Shown here: positions 1-6,689 of the stretch, piece by piece
Numbering within the stretch: the stretch's first letter is position 1
How the letters are laid out: the number at the start of each line of letters is the position of its first letter
From: a virus
Virus record (IMG/VR): IMGVR_UViG_3300020436_000083
Coordinates: 1 to 25,804 of that record
Direction: 5' to 3' (one strand)
DNA: 25,804 bases
The notes under the pieces: generated by a model
Database searches by the model: none
Told to the model about the DNA's origin: nothing
What the model saw: the letters and a program-made list of their open reading frames with translations, nothing else
Position numbers and translations under genes: made by a program

Positions 1-37
1 TGTATAACTGTATACTCATATGGTATATTGATAGATA

Positions 38-83
38 ATATTATAGAAAAATTTGCGTGAGCAAATTTGAAAAGAGCTGAGAG
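38..83 (+). repeat. Direct repeat copy 1 with tetraloop hairpin
   Basis: Starts with ATATTATAGAAAA (38-50) and contains a perfect 8-bp stem, AAATTTGC (49-56) with GCAAATTT (61-68), closed by GTGA, which fits the GNRA tetraloop pattern. It ends in GCTGAGAG (76-83). The same arrangement recurs 122 bases downstream, which suggests a conserved structured or protein-binding element and not chance. Function unknown. Confidence 0.65.
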
Positions 84-159
84 AGCTAGAAGTTAGGACG
101 CGGGGGTAAGCGCCGAGATGTTATGAGAAAAACTCCTAGTTAACTGCAGTGTTAATAGA

Positions 160-202
160 ATATTATAGAAAAGATTGCGAGAGCAAACTAGGGGGCTGAA
201 AG
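160..202 (+). repeat. Direct repeat copy 2 with tetraloop hairpin
   Basis: Repeats ATATTATAGAAAA exactly (160-172), then a hairpin whose stem TTGC (175-178) pairs with GCAA (183-186) around a GAGA loop, another GNRA-type tetraloop, with two further pairs after one mismatch. It ends in GCTGAAAG (195-202), matching copy 1 at seven of eight bases. The stem is weaker than in copy 1, but the loop class is kept although its sequence differs. Confidence 0.65.
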
Positions 203-230
203 TATATAGGGGTATATATATATTTTATGG

Positions 231-264
231 TTCAAACTTATGCATCCTCAGTCTTATATATAAT
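231..264 (+). promoter_or_regulatory. Possible promoter for the terL operon
   Basis: TATAAT at 259-264 matches the bacterial sigma-70 -10 consensus. The best -35-like hexamer, TTCAAA at 231-236, is 22 bases away, too far for a strong promoter. In DNA this AT-rich a TATAAT occurs easily by chance. It lies about 70 bases before the terL start, so a short leader would result. Confidence 0.3.
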
Positions 265-291
265 ATAGATCCCCCCTTATAGGAGACGTTT

Positions 292-325
292 AGTTTTAAA
301 TGTCCCCTTAAAGTTAAAACTGAGG
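292..325 (+). promoter_or_regulatory. Hairpin adjoining the terL ribosome binding site
   Basis: AGTTTTAA (292-299) and TTAAAACT (314-321) form a perfect 8-bp inverted repeat with a 14-base loop containing TCCCC. The Shine-Dalgarno GAGG (322-325) follows directly, eight bases before the ATG at 334, so folding could alter ribosome access. Regulation is inference; only the symmetry is seen. Confidence 0.4.
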
Positions 326-333
326 ACAGGTTT

Positions 334-2001
334 ATGAAGAATAAAAAAGAGTTAGTAAAACTTCTCGAAGAAAAACATAAAAGAAGTAAACTAAATAAAT
401 ATAAAAATAACTTTACTGACTTTGCAAAAGATAATATTAAGATTATTACTAAAGATGCAAGGAGGGGCTTTGTAAATTTTACGTTCAACGACTGTCAGAA
501 AAAAATTACAAAAATTTTAGATGAACAGTTAACAACGAACGGAAAAGTTAGAGCTATTATATTGAAAGCCAGACAGCAAGGAATATCAACTTACTGTGCT
601 GGTAGAGTGTTTTGGAAAACATATTTTACACCACATGCTCGTTCAGTTGTTATGGCTCACGACAGTGCAACATCTGATGCATTATTTACAATGAGTAGAA
701 ATATTATTCGTAATATGGATTCTTTGTATAAACCGACTGAATTACGATCAAACGCAAAAGAGATTGTTATTTCATCACCTCATTTTAAAAAAGATCGCTC
801 TGGTGAAAAACCGGTATCGTCATATAGATTATATACTGCAGGATCACCTGAAGCGGGTAGAGGTACTACACCAACTATAGCGCATCTATCAGAGATTGCA
901 TTTTGGCAGCATGATGAAAAGATATTAGCTGGTTTGTTCCAGGGTATATCTGAAGCTCCAGGTACTGAGGTCATACTTGAATCAACTGCTAATGGTGCAT
1001 CTGGAGAGTTCTATAGATTATGGCGTGGTGCATTAGAAGGTGAAAATGAATACACACCGATATTCCTTCCGTGGTTTACGACATCCGAATACTATCGTGA
1101 ACCACCGGAAGACTTCGAACGTTCCTCAGAAGAGGAGCTACTGGTAGAGCAACACAACTTAAACAACGGACAACTCTACTGGCGTCGGTTGAAGATTGCT
1201 GAAGGTGGGGAACTAAAGTTCCGCCAGGAATACCCGGCAACTCCCGATGAAGCATTTATTACTGCAGGTTCATCTGTATTTGCATTAGAAAAAGTGCAAA
1301 ACCTTTTACCTAAATCACCTAAAAAGAAATTGTCATTTGACTTTAATTCATTCACATTTGAAAATACATTAGATGGTAATATAGAATTATGGGAATTTCC
1401 ATCTTGGGATGATAACTATATAATAGCAGCTGATGTTTCATTAGGTGTAGGTCAAGATTATTCTTGTGCAGTTGTTTTAAATACTGATAGGAAAATAATT
1501 GGTTTGTATAGAGATAATCATATTGACCCTAGTAAGTTTGGTGATTTGTTATTTTATTTAGGAAGATATTATAATAATGCTTTATTAGCTGTTGAAAGTA
1601 ATTCTATGGGTGTTGCAACCTTATCTAGATTAATGCAAATGAATTATATTAATTTATATAAGCAGACTAAAATATCTTCTTTGTCAAAAGAGGAAGGGGC
1701 TACTCCGGGATTCAGAACAACACAAGTAACAAAACCACATATTATAGGTAATTTAAAAAATGCTGTAGAAAGTGATGATATATGGATAGCATCTAAAACT
1801 ATTATACAGGAATTAAAAGATTATGTTAGTACCGACTCCGGAAGAACTGAGGCTGCTCCTGGGTGTCATGATGATACTATTATGGCTACAGCTATTGCCT
1901 TAGAAGTTTTAAGAACTCACTACGACAGATTAACAAAAGATAAAGTACCATGGTCTCAACGATCTGATTATGTTGACGATGATGAGACACAATGGCTTTA
2001 A
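334..2001 (+). CDS. terL: Terminase large subunit (DNA packaging ATPase/nuclease)
   Basis: The motor protein that cuts concatemeric phage DNA and pumps it through the portal into the prohead. The N-terminal ATPase shows a Walker A variant KARQQGIST (residues 78-86), as common in phage terminases, a Walker B-like IAHLSE (182-187) and the coupling segment ESTANG (216-221). The C-terminal RNase H-like nuclease shows acidic residues in ADVSLG (D367), VESNSMG (E421) and HDDT (D513, D514). The length of 555 aa is normal for the family. The ATG is preceded by GAGG at a good distance. Portal lies downstream as expected, though ten small genes intervene. No small terminase subunit is recognisable in the window. 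Residues about 245-310 are encoded by an island of roughly 48% GC within a gene otherwise near 28-35%. Confidence 0.96.
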   Translation: MKNKKELVKLLEEKHKRSKLNKYKNNFTDFAKDNIKIITKDARRGFVNFTFNDCQKKITKILDEQLTTNGKVRAIILKARQQGISTYCAGRVFWKTYFTPHARSVVMAHDSATSDALFTMSRNIIRNMDSLYKPTELRSNAKEIVISSPHFKKDRSGEKPVSSYRLYTAGSPEAGRGTTPTIAHLSEIAFWQHDEKILAGLFQGISEAPGTEVILESTANGASGEFYRLWRGALEGENEYTPIFLPWFTTSEYYREPPEDFERSSEEELLVEQHNLNNGQLYWRRLKIAEGGELKFRQEYPATPDEAFITAGSSVFALEKVQNLLPKSPKKKLSFDFNSFTFENTLDGNIELWEFPSWDDNYIIAADVSLGVGQDYSCAVVLNTDRKIIGLYRDNHIDPSKFGDLLFYLGRYYNNALLAVESNSMGVATLSRLMQMNYINLYKQTKISSLSKEEGATPGFRTTQVTKPHIIGNLKNAVESDDIWIASKTIIQELKDYVSTDSGRTEAAPGCHDDTIMATAIALEVLRTHYDRLTKDKVPWSQRSDYVDDDETQWL

Positions 2002-2019
2002 GAGTTCCCATTGTCCTCG

Positions 2020-2051
2020 CTGCTCCGGCGGAAGCAGGGGATAAATCCGCC
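2020..2051 (+). other. GC-rich overlapping inverted repeats after terL
   Basis: Two mutually exclusive hairpins share bases: CTGCT (2020-2024) with AGCAG (2033-2037), and GGCGGA (2027-2032) with TCCGCC (2046-2051). No T-tract follows, so this is not a standard intrinsic terminator. It fills most of the gap between terL and the next gene and is much richer in GC than its surroundings. Confidence 0.4.
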
Positions 2052-2068
2052 ACCCTATGGAGGTATAT

Positions 2069-2185
2069 ATGAAAGAAAAATTTAAGAATTTTAGTAAAAA
2101 CTTTGGTGAAGGCACAGCCTGGGATTTAGATTACGGTAAGCTATTAATAATTGGTTTGTTAGTTTATCATATCTTTATACAATGA
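2069..2185 (+). CDS. Small single-TM membrane protein
   Basis: A 38-residue protein preceded by a strong GGAGG (2059-2063) at good spacing, so it is very likely translated. The first half is polar and basic (MKEKFKNFSKNFGEG), and the second half contains a hydrophobic stretch, LLIIGLLVYHIFI, that would span the inner membrane. The stop overlaps the next start in an ATGA arrangement, consistent with translational coupling. I do not recognise the family. A membrane-active peptide (holin-like or antiholin-like) is possible but not shown. Confidence 0.75.
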   Translation: MKEKFKNFSKNFGEGTAWDLDYGKLLIIGLLVYHIFIQ

Positions 2186-2469
2186 AAGCTAAGTGTGTAA
2201 ACACAAAAATTATAACTTTAGTTGACGAAATATCACCTGAAGAATCTATAGCTATGATTGCATTAGCTGAAGCATTAGGTATTAAACTTACAATAACTAA
2301 ATCATGTAAGATATTAATATTTAAATGTGATACGCTAGCCGCACCATTACAGTTATTATCTGAGATGGGGCTATCAGAATATATAGGCGCAATGAAAGAA
2401 GTTATAGAATGGGAAGTAGTTGAAGATAATAATTCAGCTCAAATAATAGATTTTATAGGAGAAAGCTAA
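2182..2469 (+). CDS. Hypothetical protein, 95 aa
   Basis: An unrecognised small acidic protein with alternating helix-like (ISPEESIAMIALAEALG) and strand-like (IKLTITKSCKILIFKC) stretches, suggesting a compact alpha/beta fold. It has three cysteines (C5, C42, C49). It has no ribosome binding site of its own; its ATG sits inside the stop of the preceding membrane peptide (ATGA), so reinitiation is the likely route of translation. Its stop overlaps the start of the next gene by one base. Its place among small post-terminase genes suggests an accessory or head-related role, but no function can be assigned. Confidence 0.8.
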   Translation: MKAKCVNTKIITLVDEISPEESIAMIALAEALGIKLTITKSCKILIFKCDTLAAPLQLLSEMGLSEYIGAMKEVIEWEVVEDNNSAQIIDFIGES

Positions 2470-2753
2470 TGGCTGAAAGGGATCCGCGATTAAAAAGAGC
2501 CGGAGTATCGGGTTATAATAAACCTAAAAGAACTCCAGGGCATCCTACTAAATCACATGTAGTGGTAGCTAAACAGGGTGATAAAATTAAAACAATTAGA
2601 TTTGGACAGCAAGGCGTACGTGGTGCTGGTAAAAATCCTACAAGTAAAAAAGATAAAGCGCGTAAGAAATCATATTATGCTAGACATAATGCGCAAGATG
2701 CAAACCCAAGCAAGTTAAGCGCCAGATACTGGTCACATAAGGTTAAATGGTAA
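2469..2753 (+). CDS. Conserved basic marine-phage protein, 94 aa
   Basis: Very rich in Lys, Arg and Gly, with no membrane segment. The start MAERDPRLKRAGVSGYNKPK, the central KIKTIRFGQQGV and the C-terminal ARYWSHKVKW resemble a small basic protein I recall as common in uncultured marine phages; no function is known to me. The charge suggests nucleic acid binding or packaging inside the capsid, which is inference. It starts in a TAATG overlap with the upstream gene and is followed two bases later by another small basic gene. Confidence 0.85.
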   Translation: MAERDPRLKRAGVSGYNKPKRTPGHPTKSHVVVAKQGDKIKTIRFGQQGVRGAGKNPTSKKDKARKKSYYARHNAQDANPSKLSARYWSHKVKW

Positions 2754-2754
2754 T

Positions 2755-2928
2755 ATGGCTAAAAGTACAGTAAATAAAGCAGGTAATTATACTAAACCAA
2801 CTATGCGTAAGCAACTCTTTCAGAGAATAAAAGCAGGTGGTAAAGGTGGTAGACCGGGACAATGGTCTGCACGTAAAGCTCAAATGTTAGCTAAACAATA
2901 TAAAGCTAAAGGTGGGGGCTATAGATAA
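2755..2928 (+). CDS. Small basic protein, 57 aa (WSARKAQ motif)
   Basis: A 57-residue Lys/Gly-rich protein beginning MAKSTVNKAGNY and ending GGPGQWSARKAQ-like: GRPGQWSARKAQMLAKQYK (residues 33-50), then GGGYR. I recall the WSARKAQ...GGGY signature from phage and large-virus proteins of unknown function, where as I recall it can sit in one chain with the type of sequence found in the next gene. It begins two bases after the previous stop and overlaps the next start by one base (TAATG), so the pair is probably translated together. No ribosome binding site is visible. Confidence 0.8.
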   Translation: MAKSTVNKAGNYTKPTMRKQLFQRIKAGGKGGRPGQWSARKAQMLAKQYKAKGGGYR

Positions 2929-3179
2929 TGGCTTTAACTAAAGGTCAAAAAAGTCTAAAGAAGTGGGGTAAAGAAAAGTGGCGAACTAAGAGTGGTAAGA
3001 ATTCTACTGTAGGTCCAAAAGCTACAGGTGAAAGATATATGCCATCGTCAGCTATAAAATCTTTAACTGCCGCTGAGTATGCTGCAACAACTAGGAAGAA
3101 AAGAAAAGATACTAAAGCTGGTAAGCAGCACTCTAAACAACCAAAACGAATTGCAAAGAAAGTAGCGAGGCACAGATGA
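2928..3179 (+). CDS. Small basic protein, 83 aa (SLKKWGKEKWRTKSG motif)
   Basis: Strongly basic soluble protein. The segment SLKKWGKEKWRTKSGKNS (residues 9-26), then TGERYMPSSAIKSLTAAEYA (33-52) and a Lys/Arg-rich end with KQHSKQPKRIAKK match a family I recall from marine phages and some algal viruses (possibly DUF5872-like; not verified). Function is unknown; the charge suggests binding to DNA, perhaps packaged in the head. It starts in a TAATG overlap with its partner and its stop overlaps the following small gene. Confidence 0.85.
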   Translation: MALTKGQKSLKKWGKEKWRTKSGKNSTVGPKATGERYMPSSAIKSLTAAEYAATTRKKRKDTKAGKQHSKQPKRIAKKVARHR

Positions 3180-3301
3180 TATTTTTATTTCAACAAATGC
3201 TATGGTTAATAGGAAACAGAAATAAAATATTATTAGATAAGTTACTTGATAAAAGCAGACATAGGATACATTCAACAAAGTTTGATGATCTATGTAAATA
3301 A
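3176..3301 (+). CDS. Small ORF with hydrophobic N-terminus, 41 aa
   Basis: An ATGA overlap with the previous gene opens a 41-residue frame starting MIFLFQQMLWLIGNRNKILL, a short hydrophobic start followed by a basic tail (DKSRHRIHSTK). It fills the otherwise empty gap before 3317. The hydrophobic stretch is short for a full transmembrane helix. There is no independent ribosome binding site, and I do not recognise the family. Either a coupled small membrane-associated peptide or a chance frame. Confidence 0.45.
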   Translation: MIFLFQQMLWLIGNRNKILLDKLLDKSRHRIHSTKFDDLCK

Positions 3302-3316
3302 TAAGGAGATGAGGAC

Positions 3317-3571
3317 ATGTTTGAAGCATTCATAATGGTATGCTCAGTTTATAATTTTATGGATTGCCGTACATTTAAAGATCTAAATGGTCCATACGTA
3401 GAAATGGAAAAATGCGAAGTAAGAATAGAAGAAATGAAATTTGATATAATAAATAATAAATTACCATTTGTAGTTATTAAACAAAAATGTACGGATCAAT
3501 TTACAAACCCGGAAAAGTACAATGGTAATGAAAGCAATACAGAAAAACTTAGAGAAAAACTCAAGATTTAA
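3317..3571 (+). CDS. Small cysteine-containing, probably exported protein
   Basis: 84 residues starting MFEAFIMVCSVYNFMDCRTF, a weak hydrophobic start, then DLNGPYVEMEKCEVRIEEM. Cysteines at 9, 17, 34 and 58 could form disulfides if the protein reaches the periplasm. I recall similar short proteins with the C-R-x-F-x-D...GPY...C pattern in marine phages, with unknown function. AAGGAG lies about 10 bases upstream, with GAGG closer to the ATG. The 3' end overlaps the EF-hand gene by 50 bases in another frame. A similar two-Cys secreted-type protein lies at 21113-21289. Confidence 0.8.
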   Translation: MFEAFIMVCSVYNFMDCRTFKDLNGPYVEMEKCEVRIEEMKFDIINNKLPFVVIKQKCTDQFTNPEKYNGNESNTEKLREKLKI

Positions 3572-3857
3572 TGAGTATGATGAAGACGGTGACGGTGTAG
3601 TTTCTGATGAAGAACTATTGCATTTAAAAGAAATAAAAGAAACAGAAGCTGCACTGCGTAAGCAGTTGGGCCAACTTAGAATGGCTAGATATACTTTAAT
3701 AGGTATGGGTGTGTTTACAGTAGCAATGTTTTTACCGTGGGTACCATTAGAAAGAGTAGAAGCCCTATCAGATGTAAGTAATCTATTTTATATATCAGGT
3801 GCTGGTATAGTAGGTGCATACATGGGTACTTCAGCATGGATGAGTAAAAGAGGATGA
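3522..3857 (+). CDS. Membrane protein with EF-hand calcium loop and two TM segments
   Basis: Residues 20-31 (DEDGDGVVSDEE) are a canonical 12-residue EF-hand loop, with D20, D22, D24 and E31 in calcium-binding positions. A charged helix follows (32-55), then two hydrophobic segments at about 57-75 and 88-106 separated by a short loop. I recall this design from uncultured marine phages, where the function is unknown. Two TM segments in about 110 residues would suit a holin, but the calcium loop suggests a regulated or sensing role; both are inference. Translation starts at 3522 or 3528 within the previous gene; no in-frame start exists after that gene ends, so the overlap is real. The ribosome binding site is weak. 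Confidence 0.85.
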   Translation: MVMKAIQKNLEKNSRFNEYDEDGDGVVSDEELLHLKEIKETEAALRKQLGQLRMARYTLIGMGVFTVAMFLPWVPLERVEALSDVSNLFYISGAGIVGAYMGTSAWMSKRG

Positions 3858-3858
3858 T

Positions 3859-4059
3859 ATGGTTATCAATGGACAAGGATGGAAAAACCATGAAGAAAGT
3901 TTTGAAGAAACATTAAGAAGAGAAATGTTATCTGCAAGACAAGCTTTGTGGTTAGTTAAAATGGATTTAAAAGAATTACAAAAAGCACATTATAAATTAC
4001 TACAAAGAAATAAAGAGTTACTAGCAGAGCTAGCAAACAAAAAAGAATGCACATGTTAA
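3859..4059 (+). CDS. Small coiled-coil protein, 66 aa
   Basis: Mostly one long charged helix: ETLRREMLSARQALWLVKMD followed by LKELQKAHYKLLQRNKELLA, with regularly spaced Leu, then a C-terminal CTC. It is not a membrane protein. It begins two bases after the EF-hand gene stop with GAGG seven bases upstream, so the two are cotranscribed and may act together. I do not recognise the family; a coiled-coil oligomer or a partner for a membrane protein is plausible. Confidence 0.8.
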   Translation: MVINGQGWKNHEESFEETLRREMLSARQALWLVKMDLKELQKAHYKLLQRNKELLAELANKKECTC

Positions 4060-4077
4060 AAATCCCAGGAGCGGAAT

Positions 4078-4242
4078 ATGTTTGAAAGATATATACAAAA
4101 TGGTAATGAGCCTAAATATTTATCAGGTAAAGGAAAGAAAGATAAAAAACCTAGGACTCTTCCTAAACCTGGTTCATACGCAGTTTCAGATTTACAGGAG
4201 TTAAAAAAGAAAGTGCTTATGCATCAGGGAGGTAGTAAATGA
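4078..4242 (+). CDS. Small basic protein upstream of portal, 54 aa
   Basis: Begins MFERYIQNGNEPKYLSGKGK, is Lys/Pro-rich in the middle (KKDKKPRTLPKPGSY) and ends in a short helix DLQELKKKVLMHQGG. AGGAG lies about seven bases before the ATG, and the stop overlaps the portal start as ATGA, so portal translation is probably coupled to it. Family not recognised. Its position directly before portal would suit a head-assembly accessory factor. Confidence 0.8.
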   Translation: MFERYIQNGNEPKYLSGKGKKDKKPRTLPKPGSYAVSDLQELKKKVLMHQGGSK

Positions 4243-6377
4243 CTTCCTATGAAAAAGTAACTGATGAGCAGCTTATTAATCTAATTGATGAAGGTGTAAT
4301 GAATTCAACGGGTGATTTTTTAAACTCTTCAGATTTAACTCGTGAAAGATTAAAAGCTACTTATGAATATGCAGGAGTACCTGAGTATCATTTAATGCCG
4401 CAAGGTGTTTCAACAATAGTTGATACATCTACAACTGAAATAATTGAAGCATATACTGCTATTATATCTGATTTATTTTTAAATAATAATAAACTAGCAC
4501 GCTTTGTACCGTACGATGAAACTCCGGGCAGCTTTGCTGCGGCCAAAGATGCATCTAATTTAGTTAATTATTGTTTGTTTAAAAAGAATAATGGCTGGGA
4601 ATTGATGCAGCAATGGATTAAAGCCTCTTTATTATGGAAAAATTCTGTATGTCGTTGGACATATGTAGAAGAATTTGACCATATGTTTGAAGAATTTGAT
4701 AAAATATCACAATCAAAATTAGATGAGCTACTTGCAGATGACAGTATTGAAGTAGTTGGTGAGTTACAGTTTGAAAATACTTTTCAAGAAATTAATCCTT
4801 TAGAAGGAGAAGAGATAAAAGCAGAACTAACTTATATAAATGTACGTATAAAAAGAACAATAAACAAATCTCGTGTAAAAATAGACTTAATACCACCAGA
4901 AAATTTTAGAATTTCTAGAGAAGCTACTACAATTGAAGACGCATCTTTTGTTGGTATACAAACAGAGATGACAAGATCAGAAATAAGAAAGTATTATCCT
5001 GAAGCTAGCGCAGAAATTACAGACTGGGATGAGTTATATGGTGATAATTGGGTAGGATCTTCAAAATATTCAGAAGATATAGCTGCAAGAAAAGAAGTTA
5101 CTGGCCAAGAATACTGGCAAGGTAGTAATATGTACGATACTGAGCCATTAGAAGCTAATAAAAACCTTGCAGTTACAGAATCTTGGGTACATGTAGACAG
5201 AGATGGTGACGGTATTGCAGAATTAAAGTATATTATTTCTGTAGGTACGCATATATTACATGAAGAAGACGTTGATCACATACCATTAGCTTCTATTGTA
5301 CCTATTGATATACCATTTGAGTTCTATGGTTTATCAATGGCAGACTTTGCTAGATCATCTACGTTAGCAAATACAGCAGTATTAAGAGGTTTTGTAGAAA
5401 ATACTTATTTAACTAACTATAGTCCTAAGTTAGCAGATCCTAATGTAGTTGATTTTAGTGCATTACAGAATATGAAGCCTAAACAGATTATACCAACTAA
5501 TGGTAATCCTGTAGGCGCAGTACAACAGATGGCACCTGAAACAATATCTTCAGGTACAGTACCATTATTAGAATACTTACAAGTAATAAAGGAGCAAGCA
5601 ACGGGCATGTCGAAGGCCGCACAAGGCCTTAATGATACTTTATATATATCAGGTAACTCAGAGCAGAAACTAGCTGCTGTGCAGTCTGCAGCACAAAAAA
5701 GAATACAACATATTGCACGTAGATTTGCTGAAACAGGATTTAAAAAATTAATATCTGGTTTATATCATACTATGTCAAAGAATATGAAGGGTATGATTTC
5801 ATATAATATGGATGGTATCTATGGTACTGTTAATATGGATGACCTTCCAAAAAATATGGATGTTGAAATAGCTTTAGATATTGGTGAAAACTCAAATGCT
5901 AATATGATTCAAAAGTTATCTAAGATAGGCTCAGACATATTACCAGCACTTAATACGCAAGGTGCGGGTATAATCATTAAACCTGAAGCACCTGCAGTAT
6001 TAGCAACTAAATTAATAGAAGCTATGAATATAGATAGTAATGATTTCTTAGAAGATTATACTACTGACGAATTTAAACAAAGAGCTGTAAAAGCTATGCA
6101 AATGCAATCGCAAAAAGCTGAAGTAGATATGGGATTAGCTCAGAGAAAAGCTGCAGCAGATTCCGCTTTAGCGGAGGCAAATGTAAGTTTTACACAAGCT
6201 CAAACTAAAAATACTGAAGATGATAATGCAAAACAATTAGCTGTAGCTATAGATAAACATTATCAAGAATGGGCTGACCTTAATATTAAAGCAACTAAGG
6301 AAGGTGCCCCAATAGCTGAGCATCCTAACTATGCTCAAATTATAATGATGGCCAAACAAATTTTAAAGGGAGAATAA
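4239..6377 (+). CDS. Portal protein
   Basis: Portals form the dodecameric ring at the capsid vertex through which TerL moves DNA and to which the neck attaches. This 712-residue protein has the size and organisation of P22/SU10-like portals: an N-terminal helical part with STIVDTSTTEIIEAYTAIIS (residues 58-77), a central wing including WVHVDRDGDGIAELKYI (about 316-332), a stem/clip area with PFEFYGLSMADFARS, a helix-rich part with QKLAAVQSAAQKRIQHIARR, and a long Ala/Gln-rich C-terminal coiled coil (barrel-like). It starts in an ATGA overlap; GGAGG about 10 bases upstream supports translation. Scaffold and capsid genes follow, as expected. Identity rests on pattern and context. Confidence 0.88.
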   Translation: MTSYEKVTDEQLINLIDEGVMNSTGDFLNSSDLTRERLKATYEYAGVPEYHLMPQGVSTIVDTSTTEIIEAYTAIISDLFLNNNKLARFVPYDETPGSFAAAKDASNLVNYCLFKKNNGWELMQQWIKASLLWKNSVCRWTYVEEFDHMFEEFDKISQSKLDELLADDSIEVVGELQFENTFQEINPLEGEEIKAELTYINVRIKRTINKSRVKIDLIPPENFRISREATTIEDASFVGIQTEMTRSEIRKYYPEASAEITDWDELYGDNWVGSSKYSEDIAARKEVTGQEYWQGSNMYDTEPLEANKNLAVTESWVHVDRDGDGIAELKYIISVGTHILHEEDVDHIPLASIVPIDIPFEFYGLSMADFARSSTLANTAVLRGFVENTYLTNYSPKLADPNVVDFSALQNMKPKQIIPTNGNPVGAVQQMAPETISSGTVPLLEYLQVIKEQATGMSKAAQGLNDTLYISGNSEQKLAAVQSAAQKRIQHIARRFAETGFKKLISGLYHTMSKNMKGMISYNMDGIYGTVNMDDLPKNMDVEIALDIGENSNANMIQKLSKIGSDILPALNTQGAGIIIKPEAPAVLATKLIEAMNIDSNDFLEDYTTDEFKQRAVKAMQMQSQKAEVDMGLAQRKAAADSALAEANVSFTQAQTKNTEDDNAKQLAVAIDKHYQEWADLNIKATKEGAPIAEHPNYAQIIMMAKQILKGE

Positions 6378-6379
6378 TT

Positions 6380-6688
6380 ATGGCAACTGTAGAAACAGTA
6401 ACAATAAACGCATCTGGTATAGGTGCAGCTCAATCAGGAAATATCGCAACTAACGCAGGTGGAACAGCCGGTGTTATAATGGTTTGTAATGATACTGATT
6501 CGCCACTTACTTTTGATGTAAAGACAGGAGCAACTACAGTATTGAGCAATCAATATATAGCTGCAAAATCATTTTCAAGAGTAACAGGACTTGGTAATGG
6601 AAATCAAACATTACATAATGTTAAAACCGCACATGGAACTGCTGCACAAGTTAACGAAAAAGTTTACGTACTTCAAGCTAGTGCTTAA
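6380..6688 (+). CDS. Small beta-rich protein, possible head decoration
   Basis: 102 residues, rich in Thr, Ala, Gly, Val and Asn, with alternating polar/non-polar strand-like stretches (GVIMVCNDTDSPLTFDVKTG, EKVYVLQASA) and no TM segment. This composition suits a compact beta-sandwich virion protein. GGGAG lies upstream of the ATG, which comes two bases after the portal stop. Its place between portal and scaffold fits a head decoration or stabilising protein, but I do not recognise the family and the role is a guess. Confidence 0.8.
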   Translation: MATVETVTINASGIGAAQSGNIATNAGGTAGVIMVCNDTDSPLTFDVKTGATTVLSNQYIAAKSFSRVTGLGNGNQTLHNVKTAHGTAAQVNEKVYVLQASA

Positions 6689-6689
6689 T

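Larger units (their letters stand above)
1..333. other. Non-coding region upstream of terL
   Basis: No credible gene lies here on either strand; an 87-codon reverse frame at 225-488 mostly runs antisense to the terL start and has no support. The region holds two copies of a hairpin-bearing element (38-83 and 160-202), runs of G (103-107, 191-195, 209-212) and C (271-276) that stand out in AT-rich DNA, a consensus-like -10 box (259-264), and a hairpin next to the terL ribosome binding site. A regulatory leader, a packaging-related site or a small RNA are all possible; the sequence does not decide between them. Confidence 0.7.

Noticed and set aside
74-94. CTGAGAG...GAAG, loosely like a hammerhead ribozyme core
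   Set aside because: The invariant CUGANGA order is not met, and the flanking stems do not form.
229-240. GGTTCAAA, resembling a tRNA T-loop
   Set aside because: No acceptor stem, anticodon arm or matching T-stem can be built around it.
245-326. TCCTCAGT / ACTGAGGA inverted repeat covering the terL ribosome binding site
   Set aside because: The left arm would lie upstream of a transcript starting after the -10 box at 259-264, so both arms may never be in one RNA; the 66-base spacing is also long.
225-488. 87-codon reverse-strand frame with hydrophobic product across the terL start
   Set aside because: It is largely antisense to the well-supported terL start, and its hydrophobicity follows from reading AT-rich Lys/Asn codons backward.
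5196-5231. EF-hand-like DRDGDGIAEL in the portal protein (from D320)
   Set aside because: Position 12 of the loop is Tyr, not Glu or Asp; Asp/Gly turns like this are common in portal proteins of this type.
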